NCBI GenBank assembly: GCA_018377235.1
Contig: JAGZZT010000014.1
Coordinates: 62,001-126,000 of the forward strand
Direction of reading: 5' to 3'
Source: Clostridium sp.
GTDB lineage: Bacteria > Bacillota > Clostridia > Lachnospirales > Lachnospiraceae
DNA: 64,000 nucleotides
Under the pieces are notes generated by a model. The model saw only the letters and a program-made list of their open reading frames with translations. It was not told the DNA's origin and did no database searches. Position 1 is the stretch's first letter, and each line of letters begins with the position of its first letter. Made by a program: the position numbers and the translations under genes. Shown here in pieces: positions 1-7,946 of the stretch.

Positions 1-975
1 CTGCTCCATATCGGGACAATCCGGCAAAATACTGTTCCTGGCGGCCTGGTTCAGACGCTCCTCATAATCTGTCAAGAGTTCATAAAACTCTGGCGCAAAG
101 GTTTTGTCCTCCTTCTGAAAACCGCCGTTTCTAATCTTTAAAAGAAGCTCCTGCTCCTTGACCCGTTTTGTCCTTATCTCTCCTCTCTCTAAAATGTCAA
201 TGGCCATCATAAAGAGTCGGATCAGGTGCATGGCATGCTTATTCAGATGATTGTCATCTTTCTTTTTATTCCGTTTGCCAATTTTGTCATAATCCTTTAC
301 CACCTTATACATAATAGAGCACATAGTCTCATACTCCCGCAGAGGCAGATGTCTGTACTCTGCGTCCACGAAAATTTCTGTCTCCAAATCCGGTTTCTCT
401 GATGGAGCAATGTAGAGATGAACGCTTCCCTGGGAAAATCGATCATACCTGCTTTGAAAATCTTCCAGTGCATGTTTCACTGAATTAAGTATGTGCTGCT
501 CCCGCTCTCTCTGAGGTACGGAATCCCTGGCAATAGCATTCTGCAGACGGCGAAGCTGGGCGCTGGCATAGCCGCCGAAGGACTTGGCCGCCCTCTTAGA
601 CAGAAACATGCCGCGGTGCTCGAGAAGTTCTCTTCCCAAAGGCGACATAATAAGATACTGATCCTCGTCAAGCCCAAGAATCTCAATGGTATTCGGATTG
701 CATTCCAGAAGAAGTTTTACAATCTTATTAAAAGAATAGACAACTGTATCCGTATACTGATCCTCATACTGTTCAAACTCTGTCAGTCCCAGCAGATCTG
801 ATGGAAGATTCAAAGTTATCCCTCGAAAATCAATATCGCTGGTCCCGCAGTTTGTCCCGTAGGCATAGCTTCCGCCCAGCCCCAGCAACATGATTCTGTC
901 TCCCAGCCTGGGATTTTTCTTTAAAAATTCATATTCTTTCGTGTCTAAAAGTGCTCTGAAGTCCTTCTCTTCCAT
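1..975 (-). CDS. Nucleotidyltransferase-domain protein (COG3541/YcgL-like), C-terminus beyond the window
   Basis: The reading frame stays open from an ATG at 973-975 to the left edge, giving 325 codons with no stop, so the C-terminus is missing. Near the N-terminus the motif GLGGSYAYGTNCGTSDIDFRG (residues about 30-50, shown here only as a signature) contains the G-S/G...SDID pattern of the DNA-polymerase-beta nucleotidyltransferase fold, with the Asp pair expected to bind metal. The start follows a GGGGAGAAGG ribosome binding site. Members of this predicted family are found in many Firmicutes and their substrate is unknown to me. An imperfect palindrome lies just upstream at 1038-1069. The fold assignment is firm; the function is not. 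Confidence 0.8.
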   Translation of the reverse strand, partial: MEEKDFRALLDTKEYEFLKKNPRLGDRIMLLGLGGSYAYGTNCGTSDIDFRGITLNLPSDLLGLTEFEQYEDQYTDTVVYSFNKIVKLLLECNPNTIEILGLDEDQYLIMSPLGRELLEHRGMFLSKRAAKSFGGYASAQLRRLQNAIARDSVPQREREQHILNSVKHALEDFQSRYDRFSQGSVHLYIAPSEKPDLETEIFVDAEYRHLPLREYETMCSIMYKVVKDYDKIGKRNKKKDDNHLNKHAMHLIRLFMMAIDILERGEIRTKRVKEQELLLKIRNGGFQKEDKTFAPEFYELLTDYEERLNQAARNSILPDCPDMEQ

Positions 976-1037
976 TGTCCTTCTCCCCATATTCAAAAAT
1001 ATTTATGTGAATTTTTCATTATATCTGTATTTTCATC

Positions 1038-1069
1038 TTATCATAGAATGAAATATGATTCTATCATAA
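1038..1069. promoter_or_regulatory. Operator-like imperfect palindrome upstream of the nucleotidyltransferase
   Basis: Two 12-bp arms (1038-1049 and 1058-1069, TTATCATAGAAT and ATTCTATCATAA) form an inverted repeat with one mismatch around an 8-bp spacer. A TATAAT-like hexamer for the minus-strand gene lies at 1018-1023, so the palindrome covers the expected -35 region. A repressor site is an inference from this position. Confidence 0.4.
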
Positions 1070-1074
1070 ACTAT

Positions 1075-1119
1075 TAAAAAAGAGGACCTTTTCCTGCAGA
1101 CTGCAAAAAAATGTCCTCT
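1075..1119 (-). terminator. Rho-independent terminator of the lipoprotein gene
   Basis: On the minus strand, AGAGGAC (1113-1119) pairs with GTCCTCT (1081-1087). The A/T-rich inner arms extend the stem, and a run of six T follows. It lies 16 bp past the stop codon of the lipoprotein gene. Confidence 0.75.
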
Positions 1120-1134
1120 CCATCGTATTTCTAT

Positions 1135-1539
1135 TTATTTTTCCGCTTTTTCGACAGAAATGACAGTTCCTGTAAACGCATCCACTGCGCTCAGTTCTCC
1201 TGTGTAGGTTACTGTTACCTTGTCGCCTTCCTTCACATCAGAAAGGCCCTTTGGCTTCTCGTCAAATGATAAAGAATAGGCATCTGCTCCGTCTACAATG
1301 GTAAACATGAAGTCCTTGATATCCTCGATTGTGCCTGTGACAGAAGAAGTCTCCGCATCTGTCTTGCCCTTCTCTGCAGACACGTCCGAAGTTTCCTCAT
1401 TTTTTACTGTTTCTTCATTCTTTACCGCCCCTGTTTCAGTTTTAGAAGGTGCCGGCGCATTGGCTGGCTCCTTTGCTCCACATCCTGTGGCGAGAACCAG
1501 AGTCGTCATAATCATTGCTGCAATGTTTCTTTTCTTCAT
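1135..1539 (-). CDS. Small secreted lipoprotein, function unknown
   Basis: Encodes 134 residues from the ATG at 1537-1539, chosen because a GGAGG sits 6 nt upstream; an earlier in-frame start would add 15 residues with no Shine-Dalgarno. The N-terminus is a lipoprotein signal peptide (MKKRN, hydrophobic core, lipobox LATGC), so the protein should be anchored to the outer face of the membrane. A low-complexity linker rich in Ala, Pro, Glu and Thr follows, with the repeat VKNEETVKNEET, then a compact beta-rich domain of about 65 residues. That domain resembles small OB-like domains of secreted Firmicutes proteins, but I do not recognise a family. It is a single-gene unit with its own terminator. 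Confidence 0.75.
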   Translation of the reverse strand: MKKRNIAAMIMTTLVLATGCGAKEPANAPAPSKTETGAVKNEETVKNEETSDVSAEKGKTDAETSSVTGTIEDIKDFMFTIVDGADAYSLSFDEKPKGLSDVKEGDKVTVTYTGELSAVDAFTGTVISVEKAEK

Positions 1540-1651
1540 AATCGAACCTCCATAAATGAGAATATATTTCAGCGGCTCTTTCACAGCCGTTATATTCTTT
1601 AGATGGAAAAGTTCTGGAAAAAGTTGGGATAAAATTAAAAATTCCAGGAAA

Positions 1652-2302
1652 TCAGATCCTTTTGTCTGCCTGTGGCTTTCTTTCCTCCATTATGCTTTGG
1701 TACAGCTCTCTCCCATATTCTCCTGCCAGGGCTTCGCAGATCTGCGCTCTCTCCTCAATCACAGGAACCTGAATATGGGCTTTGGCGTCCGCTGTCTGAA
1801 GAAGCATCAGCTTTTGAAACTCCTCAAAAGAAGCAGTTTTTAAATGACGCCTTAAATGTTTCTTTCTGAAGCTCACATGATCGTCATGAAACGCAACATA
1901 GTAAAACAGCCGTTTCTTTTCTGTTTCTGACAAAAACTCCCCATTCCACTCCATAGTTGGAACAATCTCCTGTTTAACAAGCTGCAGACTTTTCTCAGGA
2001 TGCCCGTAGTAATGCATATTGATCCTTCCATCCTTTTCCCCTTTCGTCTGACTTTCTGGTTTTCCAATGTCATGCAGCAAAGCTCCCAAATACAGCATAT
2101 CATCTTCCAGTCCCCGGGGCAGTCCCAGAACTGTGTGCAGGCTGTGCTGCCAGAGATCATACTGGTGAGTCCAGTTCTGCTGATCATAATCGATCATAAT
2201 TTCTGCTGCCGGGATCAGAGCTAGAATTTCCTCCCGTTTCCTGTCAATCTCTTCTGCATTGTCCGCATTTTTCAATAAGGAACATAATTCTCTGATATCC
2301 AT
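1652..2302 (-). CDS. HD-domain phosphohydrolase
   Basis: Encodes 216 residues starting at MDIREL, chosen because GAGGAAAG lies 5 nt upstream; an earlier ATG (position 2326) overlaps the macro gene and has no good site. Metal-binding motifs of the HD superfamily are visible: an upstream His in WQHSLH, the LLHDIGK motif near residue 80, and a later Asp in TADAKAH. Such enzymes are metal-dependent phosphomonoesterases or phosphodiesterases of nucleotides or RNA. It is the last gene of the kptA-TPR/SUFU-macro-HD operon, 11 bp after the macro gene. That context suggests a nucleotide or ADP-ribose phosphate substrate, but the substrate cannot be read from the sequence. Confidence 0.85.
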   Translation of the reverse strand: MDIRELCSLLKNADNAEEIDRKREEILALIPAAEIMIDYDQQNWTHQYDLWQHSLHTVLGLPRGLEDDMLYLGALLHDIGKPESQTKGEKDGRINMHYYGHPEKSLQLVKQEIVPTMEWNGEFLSETEKKRLFYYVAFHDDHVSFRKKHLRRHLKTASFEEFQKLMLLQTADAKAHIQVPVIEERAQICEALAGEYGRELYQSIMEERKPQADKRI

Positions 2303-2313
2303 CTGTCTTTCCT

Positions 2314-2820
2314 CTATTTTAAGCATTCTTTCAAGGCATGTTCATAGTATTCCCATGTCTGCCTGTCAAAGCACACCATCTGAACCTCCATTCCCGGATG
2401 CGCTCTTAAAAATTCCACAATCGTTTCAACTGCAATAAAAGATGCTCTTTCCAGCGGAAAGTGGTAAATTCCTGTGCTGATAGACGGAAATGCCACGCTC
2501 CTGCACCCGTTCTCTGCCGCCAGACGCAGGCAGTTTTCGTAGCAGCTTTTTAAAAGCGCTTCCTCCCCTTTGCCTCCTCCGTTCCAGACCGGGCCCGGCG
2601 TGTGGATAATATATTTTGCCGGAAGGCGGTATCCCTTCGTAATTTTGGCCTGTCCTGTTTTACAGCCGTGAAGCATCCTGCACTCTGCCAGAAGCTCCGG
2701 GCCCGCCGCCCGGTGGATGGCTCCGTCTACTCCTCCTCCCCCCAGAAGACTTGTGTTGGCGGCGTTTACAATGGCATCTGCCTGCACTTTCGTAATATCA
2801 CCTAAGGCTATTGTAAGCAT
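2314..2820 (-). CDS. Macro-domain protein (ADP-ribose-binding / O-acetyl-ADP-ribose deacetylase type)
   Basis: Encodes 168 residues, essentially a single macro domain. Diagnostic segments are [19 protein letters not shown], the Gly-rich loop [14 protein letters not shown], and [14 protein letters not shown], which forms the distal-ribose/diphosphate loop. These match the YmdB-like MacroD class, which removes acetyl or ADP-ribose groups or hydrolyses ADP-ribose-1''-phosphate. It starts 16 bp after the TPR/SUFU gene with a GGAGGAG site and is followed after 11 bp by the HD gene. Because kptA heads the same operon and releases ADP-ribose 1'',2''-cyclic phosphate, a role in clearing or reversing that chemistry is plausible. 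This is inference from context. Confidence 0.92.
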   Translation of the reverse strand: MLTIALGDITKVQADAIVNAANTSLLGGGGVDGAIHRAAGPELLAECRMLHGCKTGQAKITKGYRLPAKYIIHTPGPVWNGGGKGEEALLKSCYENCLRLAAENGCRSVAFPSISTGIYHFPLERASFIAVETIVEFLRAHPGMEVQMVCFDRQTWEYYEHALKECLK

Positions 2821-2836
2821 TCTGCACTCCTCCTTT

Positions 2837-5800
2837 TCATATAGTAATATCTTTTATGGCGTTTATCACAGTTTCTAACCGCTCAACATAGTTCTTCCTG
2901 TCTGGACTTGCCACAAATCCGGCAGCCCCTATGAGTTCCAAAAGATCCTGCGCGCCATGCTCCAGCTTGTAGTCCTTTTCCTCCCGGTAAAGGGGAATGA
3001 CCTGATAAAAATTCACTTCTTCTCCGTCAGGAAGCTGGCAGACGAATCCGTTCTCTTCTATATTCTGCGGATCTGTCAAAACAGCGGCGCAAAGCCTGGT
3101 GCCCTCTGTAAAGGGTTTTCTGTTATCTGTGGTACGTCCCCACCCCAGCCAGGTATCCGATGCAATAGGAAGGCGGGCCAGCGTCTTCAGCAGACGCACC
3201 GGCCAGTACCATTTCTCGTCCTTCATAGACTCCTGAGCCAGCTTCCAGTCAGACGGCAAGGCAATAGCCAGTTCCGCACGCTCCAGCTTATACTCCGCCA
3301 ATTCCTCGGGTACGTTCATCCGGTGAGCTCCCATGCCCATAGTAACCAGGGTAAAATAATCTCGTTCCCCTTCCGGAGGAATCATACAGACGTCCACATG
3401 GATATCCGGAGATACCAGCTCATGAAATACGTTTTCAATGGTTCCAAAATATTTCTCAATATGGCGCTCCACTGCAGCTATCTCTTCTTCCGTATAAAAC
3501 TCCTGGCCTTCATTTCCCTCTGACGACCAGAATGAATCCTCTATCTCCGTTCCATCCGGACGCAGGGAAAGCTGAAAATATTCCTCTGGCTCACATATCT
3601 GGTAGAGGAGGTCAATCTGACAGTTCAGTCCCACCAGAACTGTATTAAGCCTTGCCGCTCTGCCGTCCAGATGATTCCGCTCCAGCCACCGCCCGTCTGA
3701 AAGCCAGCTTTTTACCTGTCTCAGCCAGTCTGCATTCAGCTTGGACATACCCGCCTCGTTCATCTGGAAGATCAGAGCAATCGTACTGTCTTTCACCGTA
3801 TAGGGAAACTGAGTAAAAGGCGCGTTGGGAACGTACTGCTCCGGCTTCGGGCCAAAAATCTCCCAGAAACGCTCCAATCCCTCCTCACTGACAGTAATGC
3901 AGGAAATGGATCTCTGTTTTTCGTCTGCATCCTTGTCCAGTCCCTGCTGCAGAGCCTGATCTGCGCCTGGATTGATCCAGTGGTATTCCATCCGCTCTAA
4001 CGTCTCTCCGTCCTCAATCTCTTTCTTTAATGTCAAAAACTCATAGTCGCCTGGTTCCAGCAAAAGGCCGCGGGCTGCAGCCTCCAGCGCGCCTTCCCTG
4101 TCCCCAAAATGGGCTCTGAGCTTTCCCGCCTGCAGCCAGATCCACGGGTAATCCGGCTCTTCCTTTGTTCCCCGCTCCGCATAATCCAGGGCCTCCTCCA
4201 GCCGTCCGCAGTACGTCAACGCCACTGAATATCGGTAGTACCATGTGGCGCAGCCTTTGGCGTTTTTCTCAGAATCCGGCATCCACTGGGCCGCCTTGTA
4301 ATAATACCGGTATTCATCCAGATTGCTGCAGGCAAAGGAATACCACAGGGCTATCTGCAGATCCTGGCGGGCCTGGCGCTCCGTAAATTTTCCTGTCTCC
4401 ACGCCCCGTTTCACAAAGTCCTCCAGATACTGAAGCATTTTCCCAAAATACCCGGAAATACCGTCGTCAAACGCTTCCAGGTTTTCTATATCCTCTGCAG
4501 TAAGAAGAGATCCTGTCTCCGGATCGGTCTGCGGTTCTTTCTCCTGTTCCCACAGCCGCACTGCTCCCAGCCCCCTGCGGAATACATGGAAACCGCCGCA
4601 GGGCAGCTCTGTCCCGGCAAAAAAGTCCCTGGCCGCGTCCAGCACAGCCGAGAGATCCCAGGCAATAAAGTCCAGATATCCATAGTACAGGCCAGTGGCT
4701 CCTCCCAGAAAATCAGCCGCGTCGTCCCCCGTCTGGTCTCTGACCGCTTCCTGAAGCGCGTCCCGAAATTTCAAAATCTGTTCAGCCCTGTTTTCCCCTG
4801 AAAAGCCTTCCAGCGGAAAATATAAAAATCCAGCTGCAATTCCATCCATGTGATACTCGTCTGCCGTTTCGCTCTCCCCGCTCATATATTCGTTAATAAG
4901 AACGGGCAGACGGGCAGAACCGGCGCAGACGTCAAGCCGCCAGTCAGCCTCCGGATCCTCCACCGGCTTCATTTCATAGTCCACATAGCTGTTGTCCAGG
5001 TAACTCTCTGCGTCATCCCACAGACTGCACCCCATATCCAAAAGCGTCTGGGGAATCTCAGAAAGCAGGAAGGACGGTTCCTCCGGCAGCTGATCTGTTA
5101 TATCTAAACTGCCGAGCAGCGCGACAGAAGATATTTCCCCCAGCGTCTGGTCAACGAGAGTGTACAAAATCCACCTTGCCCTGCTCTCATCCCTTCTCAT
5201 CAGCGGAAGCAGCTTTTCACACCAGAGAGTCAGGAAAATCCGGCCGTCCTCCTCCTGTCTGGCCCATGCCTGCACATCCTCTGCCTGAATCTCTGCTTCT
5301 CCTGTCCGGAGGATAAACTCCTTTGACGGCTGACGCCCCACCAGAATATTCCAGTGCTCCCGGACTGACTCCGGCGCATGGCGTTTAAAATAAGCGAGAG
5401 GAAACAGGCTGGATCGGACGCCCTCCGCGCTGAGAATCAGCTCATATTTTTCCCCGTTAAAGCCCAGCTCAAAGGCAGGAGAATGGAAGGCCAGTTCCAG
5501 GGCAGCGCTGCATTCTTCCATCAGCTCCTCTCCCCTCTCCCGCATTGTATCAGAGTCCATAATCTCACGAAGATCCGCCTCAATCTCTGCAAAGGCGGCC
5601 CAGGCCTCCTCTGTCCTCTCCCTGAAATTTTTATCAAACCGGGGCAGAGCCAGACGGCTGCGGCAGTCTTCGATAAGCTCCTTCGTATCCTCATCCCCTG
5701 GACGGGCTGCCAGCGCCTGTTCAAAATAGCGCAGGGCAGACCCTTCCTGATCCAGATAATAATACGCATATCCCATCCGGAAATTCCAGTTGTGATCGCC

Positions 5801-6010
5801 TGCAAAGTATTCCGCATGAGGCTCCAGCAGGGCAATGGCCTTCTGAAACAATTCCTTTTCCCCAGGCTGCGCTGAATTGTTGTAGGCTCTGGCCAGCTCC
5901 GAATCCTCCTCCGGCGTGCGTTCCTCAGCCGGTATTTTTTCCAGGGCGTCTATTATTTTCTGAAATTCGTCGTTTTCATTCCACCTTTGGCACTGTTCCA
6001 GTACGCTCAT
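2837..6010 (-). CDS. Large TPR protein with C-terminal suppressor-of-fused (SUFU) domain
   Basis: Encodes 1057 residues with no signal peptide or membrane segment, so cytosolic. TPR-like helical repeats occur at about residues 1-120 and 590-670 (for example [19 protein letters not shown]). The C-terminal region of about residues 850-1025 resembles the SUFU fold ([20 protein letters not shown], then [13 protein letters not shown], and the W-x-GWGRTT segment). The middle of roughly 450 residues contains further hydrolase-free, acidic alpha/beta segments that I cannot name. Bacterial SUFU proteins are often found in toxin-immunity and stress loci. The start codon follows GGAGGAGAGACCAT. Its first 35 bp overlap the 3' end of kptA, indicating translational coupling. 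It may be a scaffold or substrate-recognition subunit for its enzymatic neighbours. Confidence 0.75.
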   Translation of the reverse strand: MSVLEQCQRWNENDEFQKIIDALEKIPAEERTPEEDSELARAYNNSAQPGEKELFQKAIALLEPHAEYFAGDHNWNFRMGYAYYYLDQEGSALRYFEQALAARPGDEDTKELIEDCRSRLALPRFDKNFRERTEEAWAAFAEIEADLREIMDSDTMRERGEELMEECSAALELAFHSPAFELGFNGEKYELILSAEGVRSSLFPLAYFKRHAPESVREHWNILVGRQPSKEFILRTGEAEIQAEDVQAWARQEEDGRIFLTLWCEKLLPLMRRDESRARWILYTLVDQTLGEISSVALLGSLDITDQLPEEPSFLLSEIPQTLLDMGCSLWDDAESYLDNSYVDYEMKPVEDPEADWRLDVCAGSARLPVLINEYMSGESETADEYHMDGIAAGFLYFPLEGFSGENRAEQILKFRDALQEAVRDQTGDDAADFLGGATGLYYGYLDFIAWDLSAVLDAARDFFAGTELPCGGFHVFRRGLGAVRLWEQEKEPQTDPETGSLLTAEDIENLEAFDDGISGYFGKMLQYLEDFVKRGVETGKFTERQARQDLQIALWYSFACSNLDEYRYYYKAAQWMPDSEKNAKGCATWYYRYSVALTYCGRLEEALDYAERGTKEEPDYPWIWLQAGKLRAHFGDREGALEAAARGLLLEPGDYEFLTLKKEIEDGETLERMEYHWINPGADQALQQGLDKDADEKQRSISCITVSEEGLERFWEIFGPKPEQYVPNAPFTQFPYTVKDSTIALIFQMNEAGMSKLNADWLRQVKSWLSDGRWLERNHLDGRAARLNTVLVGLNCQIDLLYQICEPEEYFQLSLRPDGTEIEDSFWSSEGNEGQEFYTEEEIAAVERHIEKYFGTIENVFHELVSPDIHVDVCMIPPEGERDYFTLVTMGMGAHRMNVPEELAEYKLERAELAIALPSDWKLAQESMKDEKWYWPVRLLKTLARLPIASDTWLGWGRTTDNRKPFTEGTRLCAAVLTDPQNIEENGFVCQLPDGEEVNFYQVIPLYREEKDYKLEHGAQDLLELIGAAGFVASPDRKNYVERLETVINAIKDITI

Positions 6011-6572
6011 ATGGTCTCTCCTCCTTCTCCTGTTTCAAATATTTGGCGGGAATGCTCTTGGTCAGCCATACGCCATTGGCGGACTGCCAGAAGGTATATC
6101 CGTCACGACACATCTGTCCGGCGGCAACCAGATAAACGATGGGGTTCCCATGCCGGCGGCCCACCTTTTCTGCCGTTTCTATGTCAGAAGAAAGGTGAAC
6201 GTACAGTCGGCTTCTGGAGAGTAGCCCCTGTTTCTCAATGGAGGCGGAAAACCGTTCAGCCGTTCCATGGTACAGCATTTCTGGCGGTACAGTCTCTGAG
6301 AGCTCTACATCCACCTGGATAGAGTGTCCCTGGTTTGCCCGAATCATCGTCCCGTCTTCATTGAAAGAATACCTCTGTTTTTCATCGCTCCTTACAATCT
6401 CGTCCAAAATATCCCGATCTATCGGATATCTCCTGGAAACGCCTGATAGAAGCTTATCCACATCAGCCCAGCCGTGGGCGTCTAATTCAATTCCGATTGT
6501 TTCCGGCTTGTGCCGTAAAATCAGACTGATATATTTACTGATTCTTTTGAGAGCAGAAACCGTTTCGTTCAT
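5976..6572 (-). CDS. kptA: RNA 2'-phosphotransferase, Tpt1/KptA family
   Basis: Encodes 198 residues starting at MNETVS, preceded by AGAGGAA; an upstream in-frame extension exists but lacks its own site. The family transfers an internal RNA 2'-phosphate to NAD+, releasing nicotinamide and ADP-ribose 1'',2''-cyclic phosphate. The four catalytic residues of the family appear present: Arg20-His21 in LILRHKPE, an Arg in MIRANQGHS, and an Arg in VGRRHGNP. The N-terminal winged-helix (ISKYISLILRHKPETIGI) and the C-terminal ADP-ribosyltransferase-like half are both complete. Bacteria usually lack the ligase that makes 2'-phosphorylated tRNA, so the native substrate is open. It heads the operon with TPR/SUFU, macro and HD genes. 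Confidence 0.93.
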   Translation of the reverse strand: MNETVSALKRISKYISLILRHKPETIGIELDAHGWADVDKLLSGVSRRYPIDRDILDEIVRSDEKQRYSFNEDGTMIRANQGHSIQVDVELSETVPPEMLYHGTAERFSASIEKQGLLSRSRLYVHLSSDIETAEKVGRRHGNPIVYLVAAGQMCRDGYTFWQSANGVWLTKSIPAKYLKQEKEERPYERTGTVPKVE

Positions 6573-6750
6573 AGCAATTCCTCTTTCTGTGTATTCCAGC
6601 CGTTCTCCCGTCAAGAGAGAACCCAGCCAAGCGCTAAATTGGCACATATAGCCCTCCCCGTATCCCTTCCGCCAGCCAATCGAATACCGCTCAATTTCCC
6701 AATGTGCCAGCCAGGGAGGGAATCATCAGTTTCTTATTCTGTAATTTCAT
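6573..6750 (-). pseudogene. Possible frameshifted small ORF ahead of kptA
   Basis: A well-formed start (GGAGG, then ATG at 6748-6750) opens a frame that stops after 19 codons. Removing one C within the C/G-rich stretch near 6711-6720 would connect it to a further open frame (LAHWEIERYSIGWRKGY and on) that runs without stop into kptA. Either a small gene was broken by a 1-nt change, or kptA once had a longer N-terminus. No homologue is recognised. Confidence 0.35.
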
Positions 6751-6796
6751 AAAGATTTATCCTCCGTTTTCTAAAATTATTTTCTTTTACCGCACT

Positions 6797-6907
6797 TAGC
6801 GTCAGTGCACAAGGGGCAACACTCCTCATAGCGGGATAATTCTCTCCACTTGAGGTCGAAGAGTCAGAAATAGTTCAGATCGTATTGCCCTTTGTACACT
6901 GATGCTA
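6797..6907. repeat. MITE-like terminal-inverted-repeat element, copy 1
   Basis: A 111-bp element bounded by TAGC...GCTA with about 26-bp inverted termini (TAGCGTCAGTGCACAA on the left; the right end read in reverse is TAGCATCAGTGTACAA). The copy at 45916-46020 matches it closely in opposite orientation, including the internal block CTCTTCGACCTCAAG. The TA at each end could be a target duplication. It carries no ORF. It occupies most of the gene-poor gap between kptA and the immunity-like genes. Confidence 0.8.
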
Positions 6908-7213
6908 TCTTTTCGTAAGGAAAATAGCTTTATCTTTCATATCAGCTTCAAACTCTGTTTCCGATATACGAATAAATTCAGCTCCAACCGGAGCAGTCAA
7001 ATATTTATAGACATCTTTGTCCAGTTCATGACACACGCTGCCAAGCGACATCATCACAATGTTTTTCACATCCGAAGTATAGTGTTCGTCTTCATTTCCT
7101 GCAAAAAATCTCCAGCCGCTGTCTGCCGGATTGTTTGGCTCAAATCTGCACATAAAGCCGACTTTCCAGCCTTCCTCTACAATTCTTCTGGAAACAAGTA
7201 CGGCTTGATTCAT
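6905..7213 (-). CDS. DUF2185 / Imm33-like immunity protein
   Basis: Encodes 102 residues from the ATG at 7211-7213, preceded by GAGGTG 6 nt away. The segment VGFMCRFEPNNPADSGWRFF followed by AGNEDEHY matches the DUF2185 signature (VGYM-R-EP-n-DSGW-FF-GdEd-eY), a domain annotated as an immunity protein of polymorphic toxin systems. The family is about 100 residues long, so this start gives a full-length protein. It overlaps the upstream ORF by 74 bp in a different frame. A longer reading with a start at 7261 is possible but lacks a ribosome binding site. No toxin gene is visible in the window, so it may be an orphan immunity gene. Confidence 0.7.
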   Translation of the reverse strand: MNQAVLVSRRIVEEGWKVGFMCRFEPNNPADSGWRFFAGNEDEHYTSDVKNIVMMSLGSVCHELDKDVYKYLTAPVGAEFIRISETEFEADMKDKAIFLTKR

Positions 7214-7505
7214 GAGTGTGCACCTCTTTGCACATATTCTTTCCAGCGTTGTCATAAACAAACACCCTCACTGCTCCATCTCGATAAAGCAGGAGTTTTA
7301 CCGCTCCCATTTTGGCTTCATCGTCATAAAACATCATAAAAGGCGGCAGTTTATCATTGACGTACCATTCAAATTCGGTTCCATCCTTACTATTCATAAA
7401 ATAGACCGCTCCGTTTTCTTCCAAATCTCTTGATTTTACCTGCGGCAAATATTGTTCCCTATTCTGTTCCATAATGCTTTTAATTTCATCTAAAATCACA
7501 TTCAT
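7140..7505 (-). CDS. Hypothetical immunity-like protein, C-terminus possibly replaced
   Basis: Encodes 121 residues. The first 96 or so look like a coherent soluble domain (MNVILDEIKSIMEQNREQYL at the start, then FEWYVNDKLPPFMMFYDD and GAVRVFVYDNAGKN). After KEVHTHES the frame becomes Cys/Arg-rich because it overlaps the DUF2185 gene, and it stops inside that gene. This suggests that the natural C-terminus was lost by a recombination or frameshift that placed the DUF2185 gene here. I do not recognise the family. Its placement beside a DUF2185 gene and repeated 3' elements is typical of immunity-gene arrays. Confidence 0.5.
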   Translation of the reverse strand: MNVILDEIKSIMEQNREQYLPQVKSRDLEENGAVYFMNSKDGTEFEWYVNDKLPPFMMFYDDEAKMGAVKLLLYRDGAVRVFVYDNAGKNMCKEVHTHESSRTCFQKNCRGRLESRLYVQI

Positions 7506-7550
7506 AATATATACCTCTATTTCACATTGTCCATTGTAATTTATCTAACC

Positions 7551-7589
7551 CTTCTTGCAAGAAGCATCCCTCGCTTTCAGCTCGGTCAA
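7551..7589. repeat. Direct repeat with adjacent hairpin, copy 1
   Basis: The 32-bp unit at 7558-7589 (CAAGAAGCATCCCTCGCTTT continuing to CTCGGTCAA) is identical to 7878-7909. Its outer edge forms a self-complementary CTTCTTGCAAGAAG (7551-7564). It lies 10 bp beyond the stop codon of the minus-strand gene ending at 7599, so it behaves as a 3'-end module that may terminate transcription or serve as a recombination site. Confidence 0.75.
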
Positions 7590-7598
7590 CTGGAATTA

Positions 7599-7808
7599 TT
7601 AATTTGGAACCAGTCCTATAATGCCAACTACTATTGCATCAATAAACAGTATAAATGTTATCACACAAACAATTAAAATAGTCGCAATGACTTTAATAAT
7701 AAGTTGTTGATTTCTTCTTAAATCACTCTTACTGACAATTCTTAGGGCAAAAATTAAAACAAAGATGACAATAAGAGAACTAATATTATAAATAACTATT
7801 GTGCCCAT
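7599..7808 (-). CDS. Small membrane protein, unknown function
   Basis: Encodes 69 residues with two hydrophobic helices (about residues 5-23 and 38-65) joined by a short basic loop (VSKSDLRRNQQ). This indicates a two-pass inner-membrane protein with a cytoplasmic loop. The start follows GGGGAGGATACATAG. It is framed by the two copies of the 32-bp direct repeat, which makes it look like an exchangeable cassette. No family recognised. Confidence 0.65.
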   Translation of the reverse strand: MGTIVIYNISSLIVIFVLIFALRIVSKSDLRRNQQLIIKVIATILIVCVITFILFIDAIVVGIIGLVPN

Positions 7809-7860
7809 CTATGTATCCTCCCCATCAATTTTTATTTATACTATTCTTTTCTACTTCCAT

Positions 7861-7909
7861 CTTCTTGAACTTACGTTCAAGAAGCATCCCTCGCTTTCAG
7901 CTCGGTCAA
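7861..7909. repeat. Direct repeat with adjacent hairpin, copy 2
   Basis: A perfect 10-bp stem (CTTCTTGAAC-TTAC-GTTCAAGAAG, 7861-7884) runs into the 32-bp repeat at 7878-7909 that is identical to copy 1. It lies 38 bp downstream of the stop of the minus-strand gene at 7947. The hairpin loop differs between the copies, but the 32-bp part does not. Confidence 0.8.
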
Positions 7910-7946
7910 TTCTAATTTCCCTGTATCTGTTCCCGCCTCATTCTTC

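Noticed and set aside
1298..1555. An 85-codon plus-strand ORF antisense to the lipoprotein
   Set aside because: The Ser/Val/Pro-rich sequence is the mirror of the low-complexity lipoprotein linker and has no ribosome binding site.
7551..7909. CRISPR array reading of the repeated 32-bp unit
   Set aside because: Only two units separated by 320 bp with a gene in between; no spacers or cas genes.
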